A stretch of 64,000 nucleotides of DNA from Virgibacillus_N oceani_A (GTDB lineage: Bacteria; Bacillota; Bacilli; Bacillales; Amphibacillaceae): NCBI GenBank assembly GCA_041521345.1, contig JBGOHB010000016.1; one strand, written 5' to 3'. The position numbers and the translations under genes were made by a program. Below are positions 26,950 through 35,379 of the stretch, piece by piece; the stretch's first letter is position 1, and the number at the start of each line of letters is the position of its first letter. Below the pieces are notes generated by a model, which made no database searches, was not told where the DNA came from, and saw only the letters and a program-made list of their open reading frames with translations.

Positions 26950-27723
26950 TTATATTGATTTCTGATACCTGCCAAAAGCCAGCGTTGCCAGCAGAATGGA
27001 AATAATTACGAAAGCCATCAGGTACCCTAAATGTGTCAGTATTAACCCCCAATCCATATTGGCGGTGATTGCTTCCTGTCCTGCTTGGCCCGCCCAGTTA
27101 ACTGGGTTGAAATGTGCCAAATGGTTAATCCAGTCCGGTACGAGATCCATCGGCATAAATAAACCGGATATGAACATGAGCGGCATGGTTGCAAAGCCTG
27201 ATATGGCCATTAGCCCCTGTTCATTTTTCACCAGTAAAGCTACTGCAATGGACAGTGCTCCGAATCCGAGTCCAACCATTACTCCGCAAGCAATCAGGAT
27301 AAAGATACCTATAAATCCGCCTGAAAATTCAGCGCCAAGAATCATAGAGAGCAGAATCATAATCAGGGCTTGAATGACCATGGTGACAGCATTTTGTGCT
27401 AAAGGACCAAGGATTAAGGCACTTCGTTTTGCCGGTGAAACAAGAAAACGGCTAAGTACACCCTGGCTATGGTCTCCGATCATGCCCATACCTGCATAAC
27501 TCCCTGCCATTAATGTACTCATGACAACGATTCCCGGTGCAAGAAATGTAAGATAAGAGTCAGTGCTAAAACCTGGAATGTTAATAATATTGCTAAATAG
27601 GGAACTGAAGAGCAGTAGCCAAACGATTGGTTGAATTAAATTCATGAAAATAACAAATGGCATACGTGAAATATTTTGCAGATGCCGAAGTGTGATAAAC
27701 CAGGAGTGACTAAGAATGTTCAT
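26950..27723 (-). CDS. ABC-2 type exporter permease (DrrB-like)
   Basis: A 257-residue permease with six spans and no large extracellular domain, the DrrB/NodJ type. Visible features are QPIVWLLLFSSLF, PGIVVMSTLMAGSYAGMG, the coupling region GVLSRFLVSPAKRSALILG, and the C-terminal pair LFMPMDLVPDWINHLAHFNP and NWAGQAGQEAI. Its start overlaps the stop of the ATPase gene by 4 bp. Together they form a drug-type exporter, presumably controlled by the upstream MerR gene on the same strand. Confidence 0.9.
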   Translation of the reverse strand: MNILSHSWFITLRHLQNISRMPFVIFMNLIQPIVWLLLFSSLFSNIINIPGFSTDSYLTFLAPGIVVMSTLMAGSYAGMGMIGDHSQGVLSRFLVSPAKRSALILGPLAQNAVTMVIQALIMILLSMILGAEFSGGFIGIFILIACGVMVGLGFGALSIAVALLVKNEQGLMAISGFATMPLMFISGLFMPMDLVPDWINHLAHFNPVNWAGQAGQEAITANMDWGLILTHLGYLMAFVIISILLATLAFGRYQKSI

Positions 27724-28715
27724 TCATGCTCCTCCTTTTTAAAATCGCTTAATGTTTTTCCTGTATAGTGCAAATAGACATCATCCAATGTTGGTCGTGA
27801 GATTACAGTTGAATTGACGTTTATACCTGATTTCTCCAGCACTCCTAAAATTACGGGCATGAGCTGAGTGCCATCATTCACCCTTAAATAAAGCGATTTT
27901 TTTTCTTCTATAATTTCATGAATATTTTCTATTCCATGAAGGATTTGCTTCATGTTTACATGAGAATCGGTTTCTGTCAATTCAATTTGCAGGACATCTC
28001 CATGCAAATCACCTTTTAACTCCTCAGGACTTCCTTCAACAACTACTTTTCCTTCATCGATAATAACCAATTGATCAGCAAGAAAATCAGCTTCTTCCAG
28101 ATAATGAGTTGTTAATAAAACAGTCAGGTCATCATCCTTTGTTAATTGCTGGATGGTATGCCATAAGGCAGAACGTGCTTCCGGATCTAATCCTGTTGTT
28201 GGTTCATCAAGAAACAGGATCTGGGGATGGTGAATAATACCCATAGCTATATCCAGTTTACGCTGCATGCCACCGGAATAAGTGCGGGCAACCCGGTTTG
28301 CTGCATCTGCTAATCCAAAACGTTCCAGTAATTCGGATACACGTTGTTTAAGCTTTTGGCCGCGAAGTCCATACAATTTTCCCTGTAGTGTAAGATTTTC
28401 TCGTCCTGTACTTAGTAAATCCACACCTGATTTTTGGGCAACACTGCCAATTGTTAACCGTACCTCCTCCGCATGGCGAACAACATCCTTTCCGGCAATC
28501 TGAATAGTTCCATCATCAGGTTTGGTAAGGGTTGTCATCATTTTAACAGCAGTTGATTTACCAGCACCATTTGGTCCAAGTAAACTGAAAATAGCACCTT
28601 GTTTTACTGAAAATGTTATTCCATTCAATGCGTTGATTTTTCCAGCATATGATTTTGTCAAATTTTTTATATCGATCGCTATTGATTGGGTTATTTCTTT
28701 TTCAGAATGACTCAC
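27720..28715 (-). CDS. ABC transporter ATP-binding protein (DrrA-like)
   Basis: A 331-residue daunorubicin-resistance-type ATPase. Walker A is SLLGPNGAGKSTAVKMM, the signature is ARTYSGGMQRKLDIAMGI, Walker B is ILFLDEPTTGLDPEAR, and the H-loop is LLTTHYLEEADFL. The C-terminal tail PTLDDVYLHYTGKTLSD is characteristic of the DrrA family. It starts with GTG behind AGGAGG (28727-28732). The gene follows the MerR regulator by 86 bp on the same strand. Confidence 0.92.
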   Translation of the reverse strand: MSHSEKEITQSIAIDIKNLTKSYAGKINALNGITFSVKQGAIFSLLGPNGAGKSTAVKMMTTLTKPDDGTIQIAGKDVVRHAEEVRLTIGSVAQKSGVDLLSTGRENLTLQGKLYGLRGQKLKQRVSELLERFGLADAANRVARTYSGGMQRKLDIAMGIIHHPQILFLDEPTTGLDPEARSALWHTIQQLTKDDDLTVLLTTHYLEEADFLADQLVIIDEGKVVVEGSPEELKGDLHGDVLQIELTETDSHVNMKQILHGIENIHEIIEEKKSLYLRVNDGTQLMPVILGVLEKSGINVNSTVISRPTLDDVYLHYTGKTLSDFKKEEHE

Positions 28716-28801
28716 ATTGTTTTCCTCCTATCTGTTGCTATTGTGCTTATTTATTCTTTGACATGGAATGATCTATAAAGAAGTTGATTCATCTATACGG
28801 G

Positions 28802-29560
28802 TTATTTATCCGTATTTTTGCTTGAATTTTGCTCTTTATATAGCTCGCCAACAGCTTTTTCAATAAATTCAATAACATCAGACTCGAGAGGGTAGCTACC
28901 TATTGGGTTATTATTATTTTTGATTTCTCCCCAGGACTTATCCCGAAGTTCTTCATTGTCTGCAAACATGGAGGTTACCTGATCCATCCACCTTTTTGCT
29001 ATTGATTGTGCGATTTCTGATGAGGGCTCCTGATCCAAGTTGATCTTGACTTCTTTAATGAGTTCCATCCATACTTGAACTTTCTCGTCATCTTCACCCA
29101 AACGTGGCAAATTTTCTAACGCATTTTGCTCTTCTTGTGTAAAGTGATCGTCCAAATAGCGTTGCGCAGTATTGTTATTTTCTTGATACAAGTTCATGAC
29201 CTTGGTAACCAAGTTCCAATTCAATTCCTCTTCTAACGTCATTGATTGCAGAATAGCACGAATTGCTTTTTCAATATTGTTCATCCGCTCTTTTTCACTT
29301 TTAATAAACTGAAGTTGGATCTCAAGGGATTCTTCCATTGTGTGGTTCATCGTGCCTAGCATTTGTTTGATTGTATCGAGTGAATATCCCATAAATTTCA
29401 ACGCAGTAATCTGCTGTAATTTTGCAACTTCATTTTTGCCATATAGTCGATTTCCTCCATCCGTTTTTTTTGTTGGCTTTAACAAGCTGATCTCATCATA
29501 ATACTGCAGTGTACGGACAGTGACTTTTCCCATCTGTGCAAATTCTCCAATGGTATACAT
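28802..29560 (-). CDS. MerR family regulator with TipAS-like ligand-binding domain
   Basis: A 252-residue protein. The N-terminus is a MerR winged helix (MYTIGEFAQMGKVTVRTLQY, then YDEISLLKPTKKT), followed by the dimerisation coiled coil. The C-terminal half (about residues 125-245) resembles the TipAS antibiotic-recognition domain (YLDDHFTQEEQNAL, later WMDQVTSMFADNEELRDKSW). Such regulators bind drugs and activate multidrug exporters, which fits the ABC genes immediately downstream. It is preceded by a promoter with a 19-bp spacer, the spacing MerR proteins act on. Confidence 0.88.
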   Translation of the reverse strand: MYTIGEFAQMGKVTVRTLQYYDEISLLKPTKKTDGGNRLYGKNEVAKLQQITALKFMGYSLDTIKQMLGTMNHTMEESLEIQLQFIKSEKERMNNIEKAIRAILQSMTLEEELNWNLVTKVMNLYQENNNTAQRYLDDHFTQEEQNALENLPRLGEDDEKVQVWMELIKEVKINLDQEPSSEIAQSIAKRWMDQVTSMFADNEELRDKSWGEIKNNNNPIGSYPLESDVIEFIEKAVGELYKEQNSSKNTDK

Positions 29561-29592
29561 TCTAACCGCCTCCTAAATGCTTTTACTAAATC

Positions 29593-29623
29593 ATTGTAAA
29601 GTATCACGTTGCGTCGTATTCAA
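29593..29623 (-). promoter_or_regulatory. MerR-type promoter with 19-bp spacer
   Basis: On the minus strand, TTGAAT (29623-29618) and TACAAT (29598-29593) are separated by 19 bp, the extended spacing of MerR-activated promoters. The spacer holds an imperfect dyad (ATACGACG CAA CGTGATAC). This suggests the regulator activates its own transcription and that of the ABC exporter. Confidence 0.6.
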
Positions 29624-29904
29624 GTATAATTTTCTCTGGCAGGGAGATGACTTAAAAATTCGTTTTTACTTGTGACTGTCATATATATTATTTTCACTAA
29701 ATGCTGGCACCTGTTATTTTGATTAAGCTAATCCTGGAATAAATATCTTTGCTATAATAGAGTAAATACAGAAAAGAGAAATGGTATAGCCAGTTCTGTT
29801 TTTTGGAGTGTAAACATGGTACCTAAAAAATGTTAGAATTTTTATCTTGCCAAGTTAATTCTTTATATTGTGATTATACAGTTATTAAGCAGAGGTGAAA
29901 ACGC

Positions 29905-30064
29905 ATGAGATGCGGAGCAAAATGCTTTCATGTAGAAATAGGTGAAAAAAGGTGGTAAACCTGTTAATGCCAGAACACCTGCTGAAGCAAGAAAGACCGT
30001 TCGAAAAAAATATGGGGCACAGACACCTATTTCATCTGTAAAAGATAGAAAAAACATCAGTTGA
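29905..30064 (+). pseudogene. Small protein gene with a frameshift in an A6 tract
   Basis: ATG 29905 has a good ribosome site (AGAGGTGA, 29891-29898). The frame reads MRCGAKCFHVEIGEKRW and stops, but dropping one A from the A6 run near 29943-29950 continues with EKGGKPVNARTPAEARKTVR, then KKYGAQTPISSV, to TGA 30062-30064. The basic, coding-like C-terminal sequence suggests a roughly 52-residue protein that has been frameshifted. The family was not recognised. Confidence 0.45.
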
Positions 30065-30187
30065 TTTATTGGTGTGTTGAAACTCAATCCATTCCATAAA
30101 TCATGATTCTTTTCTATTGACATTTACACATTGGTCAAGAAAAATTAAAATAATATAGTAGATTTCTCATTTTAGGAGGTGACTTGG

Positions 30188-30976
30188 ATGCTGTATTTGA
30201 ATCCAGATGATTTTTTATTGAAACCAGCCTTAGGCACCATTCATTGTGAACCGAACTGGAAATGGAGAAAAAGAGATAAGCCTATGCCTAATTATGATTT
30301 ATTTTATGTTTGGAATGGGGAAGGTACTGTAAAACTAAACCAAAAGTCATATAAGGTAGGAAAAGGCCATTGCTTTTTGTTCCGGCCGGGTGATGAGACA
30401 GAAGCAACCCACAACCCCCAGGATCCTCTCGTGTTAACGTATATTCATTTTGATATAGCTGAAGCAGCCCAACCCATCCCATCCCCCAATCGCATTATTG
30501 AAAACACGATTAGTTTTGAATCATTATTAACCCAGTACGTTCGTTTGTTTTTAGTAGAGACATATGGTGCGGAAACGGAAGGGAAGTTAATATTAAAGCA
30601 ACTAATGATTCATTTGTTAAGAGAAGAACAAGAAAAAGAAGAGGATTTGAATGCTGTAAGCAATAATTTAACAGAAACGATTCGGGAAATAGCCAATTAT
30701 ATTAAGCAGCACCCGGGAAAGCCGCATACGATTGAAAGTTTATCCGCACGTGCCAACCTTTCCCAGCGATATTTTTCTCAAAAGTTTAAGGAAATCATAG
30801 GACACACGGTGAAATCCTATATTGTTCTGTCCCGTATAAAACGTGCAGAACATTTACTGCATTTCACCGGGATGACGGTAACGGAAGCGGCAAATGCCCT
30901 TGGGTATAATGATTTACACTTTTTCAGTAGACAATTTAAACAGTATACTGGTAAAAACCCTTCTGAAATAAGATGA
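30188..30976 (+). CDS. AraC family transcriptional regulator
   Basis: A 262-residue regulator. An N-terminal cupin-like ligand domain (YDLFYVWNGEGTVKLNQKSY, later FLFRPGDETEATHNP) is followed by two helix-turn-helix motifs: HTIESLSARANLSQRYFSQK, then FKEIIGHTVKSYI; and MTVTEAANALGYNDLHFFSR, then QFKQYTGKNPSEIR. ATG 30188 has AGGAGGT at 30174-30180. Sugars are the usual ligands of the cupin type, but the gene downstream is dapL, so the effector is open. A terminator separates it from dapL. Confidence 0.88.
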   Translation: MLYLNPDDFLLKPALGTIHCEPNWKWRKRDKPMPNYDLFYVWNGEGTVKLNQKSYKVGKGHCFLFRPGDETEATHNPQDPLVLTYIHFDIAEAAQPIPSPNRIIENTISFESLLTQYVRLFLVETYGAETEGKLILKQLMIHLLREEQEKEEDLNAVSNNLTETIREIANYIKQHPGKPHTIESLSARANLSQRYFSQKFKEIIGHTVKSYIVLSRIKRAEHLLHFTGMTVTEAANALGYNDLHFFSRQFKQYTGKNPSEIR

Positions 30977-30988
30977 AAAAATAGAAAC

Positions 30989-31031
30989 TGGTTGTCATGG
31001 ACTTTAGAAATTCCCAGGGCAACCTTTTTTA
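30989..31031 (+). terminator. Rho-independent terminator
   Basis: GGTTGTCATGG from 30990 pairs with CCCAGGGCAACC ending at 31024, with bulges, followed by TTTTTTATTTTT. It follows the AraC gene. Confidence 0.6.
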
Positions 31032-31254
31032 TTTTTGCATGTTTTTCCTCATTTGGCAAAAAAGTATAAACCAGCCACAAAGGCTAGGAAGAAAATAAAA
31101 TCAATTACCAACGTTTTTTTATGTTTATTCATGTTTTTTTTTAGAAGTGTGAAAAAATACAAATGTTCTTCCAAAAACTCTAAATACATTTGGCTTTCTA
31201 AGCGTTATGATGAAGAACTAGAAGAAGACACTAAAATATGGAGGGGTGAAGGTG

Positions 31255-32493
31255 TTGAAAAAGGATTATATACAACATCTATTTGCAGACAGAATAGGTG
31301 GGGCACAATTTGGCATGAAGGATGAAATTTATAAATTTGAAAAAATAAAAAGGGCGAAGAGGGAAGCGTTGCAGCAAAATCCTGATAAACAATTAATTGA
31401 TCTTGGGGTCGGTGAACCAGATGCTATGGCAGATGATATGGTCGTTAGAAAGCTAGCTGAAGAAGCAAACAAAACAGAAAACCGCTTTTATGCTGATAAC
31501 GGAGTACAGGAATTTAAGCAAGCTGCAGCCTCATATATGAAAGAAGTGTTTGGGGTGGAAGGTCTTGACCCTGAAACAGAGATCAATCATGCCATTGGTT
31601 CAAAATCAGCATTGGCCATGATCCCAACAGCATTTATTAATCCTGGTGATATTACCATCATGCCTTCGCCGAACTATCCGGCTTTAGGTACCCATACGAA
31701 ATATCTGGACGGAGAAGTCATCCATGTACCGCTCTTGGAGCAAAATTCTTTTCTGCCAGAGCTGAATACATTGTCTGAAAGTGTACTGAAGAAGTCTAAA
31801 TTACTTTATTTAAACTATCCGAATAACCCAACAGGCGCTGTAGCAAACAAAGAATTTTTTGAAGAGGTAGTGCATTTTGCTGAAAAACATGAGCTTGTTG
31901 TTGTGCATGATGCTGCTTATGCTGCACTGGTTTTTGATGGAGAAAAACCGCTTAGTTTCTTGTCAGTCCCAGGAGCGAAGGAGGTTGGCATAGAACTGCA
32001 TTCTTTATCCAAATCCTTCAACATGACAGGGTGGCGTATCGGTTTTATTGCGGGTAATTCCAAACTGGTTTCTGCTTTTGCAGCGGTAAAGGATAATTAT
32101 GATTCCGGTCAGTTTATTCCAATTCAAAAAGCGGCATCCTATGCTTTAGCTCACCCTGATATAACGGAGCAAACTGTTGTGAAATATGCACGGCGTCATG
32201 ACCATTTATCCACCATATTGCAAGAATGCGGATTTACTGTCAATAAACCAAAAGGCTCCTTTTTCTTATATACAAAGATTCCAAAAGCAGTAGAAAATGG
32301 TCCAGCATTTCATTCGGCAGAAGCATTCAGTCAATATTTAATTAACGAGTATTTAATTTCGACTGTTCCATGGGATGATGCCGGTCCATACGTGCGATTT
32401 TCAGTTACTTTTCAAGCCGATGGATTGGAAAAGGAACAGCAAATTTTTGATGATATAAGAAAAAGGCTATCCACTTCCAAATTCATCTTTTAA
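31255..32493 (+). CDS. dapL: LL-diaminopimelate aminotransferase
   Basis: A 412-residue class I/II PLP aminotransferase. It matches the DapL type: FADRIGGAQFGMKDEIYKFE, LGVGEPDAMADDMV, ENRFYADNGVQEFKQAA, NYPNNPTGAVA, PLP-Lys in SLSKSFNMTGWRIGF, and DNYDSGQFIPIQ. DapL converts tetrahydrodipicolinate directly to LL-DAP with glutamate as amino donor, bypassing the acetylated or succinylated steps. TTG 31255 has GGAGGGG upstream at 31239-31245; GTG 31246 and 31252 are alternatives. dapF follows after 15 bp and glnA after that, so one transcript covers LL-DAP formation, epimerisation and glutamine synthesis. Confidence 0.85.
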   Translation: MKKDYIQHLFADRIGGAQFGMKDEIYKFEKIKRAKREALQQNPDKQLIDLGVGEPDAMADDMVVRKLAEEANKTENRFYADNGVQEFKQAAASYMKEVFGVEGLDPETEINHAIGSKSALAMIPTAFINPGDITIMPSPNYPALGTHTKYLDGEVIHVPLLEQNSFLPELNTLSESVLKKSKLLYLNYPNNPTGAVANKEFFEEVVHFAEKHELVVVHDAAYAALVFDGEKPLSFLSVPGAKEVGIELHSLSKSFNMTGWRIGFIAGNSKLVSAFAAVKDNYDSGQFIPIQKAASYALAHPDITEQTVVKYARRHDHLSTILQECGFTVNKPKGSFFLYTKIPKAVENGPAFHSAEAFSQYLINEYLISTVPWDDAGPYVRFSVTFQADGLEKEQQIFDDIRKRLSTSKFIF

Positions 32494-32508
32494 GGGGGAA
32501 ACAGAGAG

Positions 32509-33390
32509 ATGATATTTACTAAAATGCATGGTTTGGGCAATAATTACATCATTTTTAATCAGCTGGACAATCCGGACAATATACTGGAAGAAGAGCAATA
32601 TCCACCGCTTTCGAGAAAAGTGTCAGACGTTAATTTTGGAATTGGTTCCGATGGTATTATTCTTATCTGCCTGTCGGATATAGCTGATTTTAAAATGAGG
32701 ATTTTTAATGAAGATGGTTCTGAGGCAAAAAATTGTGGGAATGGCCTGCGCTGTGTCTCAAAGTTCCTCCTTGATCGTAAGTATGCAAGGAAGCCTCGCT
32801 TTACGATTGAAACATTAGGTGGGGTTGTCCGTGTCGAGGCAGAGGTGGGACCGGATAAAAAACAATGGGTGAAATACGTTAACGTGGATATGGGGAAGCC
32901 GCAATTATTAAAAGGCATGATTCCTATGGAAGGTGATCCACTCAAAACCGCAATTAATGAATCCCATATATTTGGTGAAAAGGAGTATCAACTGACCTCC
33001 GTCTCGATGGGCAACCCGCATGCGATCATTTTTGTTGATGAAGTAAATGAATTTCCGTTAGAGGAAATTGGGCCTGTCATAGAACAGGCGAGTCTATTCC
33101 CTGATCGAGTGAACGTAGGAATTGTTCAAGTTAAAGGACCTCAGGAGATGGATTACCGTGTATGGGAAAGAGGGTCGGGCATCACAATGGCATGCGGCAC
33201 GGGTGCCTGTGCTGCAGTAGTTGCTGGTACTATGAATCAATTGCTTGATGAATATGAGCCAATAACCGTTCATCTCCCTGGAGGAGATTTGACTATAACA
33301 TGGGATGAGCAGGGGCATGTATGGAAAAGAGGAGAAGCTGCCTATATATGTGACGGTGAATGGGATTTTCAACAAGCTGTTTCAACCTAA
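32509..33390 (+). CDS. dapF: Diaminopimelate epimerase
   Basis: A 293-residue two-domain epimerase that interconverts LL- and meso-DAP for peptidoglycan and lysine. MHGLGNNYI is the N-terminal signature. The two catalytic cysteines are in NCGNGLRC (Cys about 79) and ACGTGACA (Cys about 231). GMP-like features include SMGNPHAIIFVDEV and ERGSGITMACGTGA. It follows dapL by 15 bp with GGGGGAAACAGAGAG before the ATG, so it uses the product of the preceding enzyme. Whether the chromosome carries a second dapF elsewhere cannot be seen here. Confidence 0.93.
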   Translation: MIFTKMHGLGNNYIIFNQLDNPDNILEEEQYPPLSRKVSDVNFGIGSDGIILICLSDIADFKMRIFNEDGSEAKNCGNGLRCVSKFLLDRKYARKPRFTIETLGGVVRVEAEVGPDKKQWVKYVNVDMGKPQLLKGMIPMEGDPLKTAINESHIFGEKEYQLTSVSMGNPHAIIFVDEVNEFPLEEIGPVIEQASLFPDRVNVGIVQVKGPQEMDYRVWERGSGITMACGTGACAAVVAGTMNQLLDEYEPITVHLPGGDLTITWDEQGHVWKRGEAAYICDGEWDFQQAVST

Positions 33391-33417
33391 AAAAGTAATT
33401 TGAGGAGAGTGAAGAAT

Positions 33418-34743
33418 ATGAACAGAGAAGGCATAATAAGAAGGGTTGAGGAAGAAAATGTCCGTTTTATTCGTTTGCAATTTACAGATCTGTTTGGAAC
33501 GGTAAAAAATGTTGAAATTCCAGTCAGTCAGTTACCGAAAGCCTTGGATAACAAAATGATGTTTGATGGTTCATCCATTGAGGGATTTGTTCGAATTGAA
33601 GAATCAGATATGTATTTATACCCTGACCTCGATACGTTCGTTATATTTCCATGGACAGCAGAAAAAGGGAAAGTAGGCAGATTGATCTGTGATATTTATC
33701 ATCCCGATGGCACTCCATTTGAAGGAGACCCCCGCAGTAATTTGAAAGAGGTTTTAAAAAAGATGGAGGAACTGGGATTTACCAGTTTCAACGTTGGCCC
33801 TGAACCTGAATTCTTCTTATTCAAACTTGATGAAAGAGGTGAACCAACCCTTGAATTAAATGATCATGGTGGTTATTTTGATCTTGCACCAACCGATTTG
33901 GGGGAAAATTGCAGGCGCGATATTGTATTGGAATTAGAAGAAATGGGCTTTGAAATTGAGGCCTCACACCATGAAGTTGCACCAGGTCAGCATGAAATAG
34001 ACTTTAAATATCAGGATGCCCTGAGAGCTTGTGATGATATTCAAACCTTTAAATTGGTTGTAAAAACGATTGCCCGTAAGCATGGTCTGCTGGCAACTTT
34101 TATGCCAAAGCCATTATTCGGTGTCAATGGATCAGGCATGCACTGTAATTTAAGCTTATTTAAGGGAAAAGAGAACACGTTTTATGATCCTAATGGGACG
34201 TTGGAGATCAGTGATACAGCGAGAAACTTTCTGGCAGGAATATTACAACATGCACCGAATTTTACAGCCATTACAAATCCAACTGTGAATTCTTATAAAA
34301 GATTGGTTCCAGGGTATGAGGCGCCATGTTATGTAGCGTGGTCGGGTAGAAATAGAAGCCCGCTTCTCCGTGTTCCAGCTTCACGGGGATTGAGCACCCG
34401 TGTAGAAGTTCGGAGCGTGGACCCTTCTGCAAACCCTTATATGGCAATGGCTGTACTTTTGGCTTCCGGATTGGATGGGATAGAGAATAACTTAATCGCT
34501 CCAGAACCAGTAGATGAAAATATTTATGATATGGATAAAGAGCAACGCAGGGAAAATGGTGTTATTGATCTGCCGGCTACATTGGCACAAGCTCTTGAAT
34601 TACTGCAGTCAGATGATATTGTTGTAAAAGCTTTAGGAGACCATTTGTTTAAGCGTTTTGTAGAATCAAAAGAAATCGAATGGGATATGTTCCGTACTCA
34701 AGTGCACGCATGGGAACGCGAGCAATATATAACACAGTATTGA
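33418..34743 (+). CDS. glnA: Glutamine synthetase, type I
   Basis: A 441-residue GSI-alpha type enzyme, ATP + glutamate + NH3 to glutamine. Signatures include MMFDGSSIEGFVRIEESDMY (with the feedback-linked Arg of Bacillus GS), FNVGPEPEFFLFKLD, SHHEVAPGQHEIDFKY, KPLFGVNGSGMHCNLS, and NPTVNSYKRLVPGYEAP with RNRSPLLRVPA. It lacks the 25-residue GSI-beta insertion and adenylylation loop. ATG 33418 follows GAGGAGAGTGAAG. No glnR precedes it, unlike the usual Bacillus glnRA operon. It lies 28 bp after dapF and ends at a strong terminator. Confidence 0.93.
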   Translation: MNREGIIRRVEEENVRFIRLQFTDLFGTVKNVEIPVSQLPKALDNKMMFDGSSIEGFVRIEESDMYLYPDLDTFVIFPWTAEKGKVGRLICDIYHPDGTPFEGDPRSNLKEVLKKMEELGFTSFNVGPEPEFFLFKLDERGEPTLELNDHGGYFDLAPTDLGENCRRDIVLELEEMGFEIEASHHEVAPGQHEIDFKYQDALRACDDIQTFKLVVKTIARKHGLLATFMPKPLFGVNGSGMHCNLSLFKGKENTFYDPNGTLEISDTARNFLAGILQHAPNFTAITNPTVNSYKRLVPGYEAPCYVAWSGRNRSPLLRVPASRGLSTRVEVRSVDPSANPYMAMAVLLASGLDGIENNLIAPEPVDENIYDMDKEQRRENGVIDLPATLAQALELLQSDDIVVKALGDHLFKRFVESKEIEWDMFRTQVHAWEREQYITQY

Positions 34744-34765
34744 GTAAACTGTATATATAAAGGAA

Positions 34766-34800
34766 AAACCCTTTAAGAAAACTATTTTCTTAAAGGGTTT
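34766..34800. terminator. Bidirectional Rho-independent terminator
   Basis: AAACCCTTTAAGAAAA at 34766-34781 pairs perfectly with TTTTCTTAAAGGGTTT at 34785-34800 around CTA. It separates the convergent glnA and phosphoribosyltransferase genes. Confidence 0.88.
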
Positions 34801-34820
34801 TTATGACCATAGGAAATGAT

Positions 34821-35363
34821 TTAGTCTCTACTGAAAATCGGCAGTTTTTCAAGGAACAAGATATCATCCCGTTCTGCAGCATCTCCTTCAGCAAGTATTG
34901 CTGCTTTTGCAACAACTTTTCCTCCTGCCTTTTTGACCAATTCCTCAAGCGCTTTTATAGATTCTCCAGTACTGATCACATCATCAATTAATGCTATTCG
35001 TTTATCCTGAATGCTTCCCACATCCACCTCATCTAGACACAGGATTTGCGAAGACTGTGTAGTAATGGAATGAACTTCATATGTTAATGGATTCTTCATA
35101 TAAGGTTTTACACTTTTCCTGGCTACGACATAGTTTTTCATATTTAACACTTTGGACAGCTCATGCACGAAAGGAATCCCTTTTGCCTCAGCTGTAACAA
35201 GAATATCCGTTTCCGGCAGTTTATTTGCCAATAACGGGGCTGCGGCTGAGACCAATTCCGTATCTCCCAAAATGACAAAGCTGGCTATTTTTATATCTTC
35301 GTTTACAGGTATTACGGGTAAATGCCGAGTAACCCCTGCAACGTTAAGTTCATAGGTTTTCAT
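34821..35363 (-). CDS. Purine phosphoribosyltransferase (adenine/xanthine type)
   Basis: A 180-residue type I PRTase. The PRPP-binding motif is RIALIDDVISTGESIKALEE near residues 121-140, and the preceding hood region has ILVTAEAKGIPFVHELSKVL and YVVARKSVKPYM. It resembles Apt/Xpt-type salvage enzymes that convert a purine base plus PRPP to the nucleotide. It lies 16 bp downstream of a purine permease gene, and that pair is preceded by a guanine-type riboswitch, so guanine or xanthine/hypoxanthine is the likely base (inference). The ATG follows GGAGG. Confidence 0.85.
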   Translation of the reverse strand: MKTYELNVAGVTRHLPVIPVNEDIKIASFVILGDTELVSAAAPLLANKLPETDILVTAEAKGIPFVHELSKVLNMKNYVVARKSVKPYMKNPLTYEVHSITTQSSQILCLDEVDVGSIQDKRIALIDDVISTGESIKALEELVKKAGGKVVAKAAILAEGDAAERDDILFLEKLPIFSRD

Positions 35364-35379
35364 TTATTATACCTCCATT

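Noticed and set aside
31049..31132. Minus-strand 27-codon frame encoding one transmembrane helix (MNKHKKTLVIDFIFFLAFVA)
   Set aside because: It could be a small membrane protein, but it has no ribosome site and lies beside a terminator; support is too weak to list as a gene.
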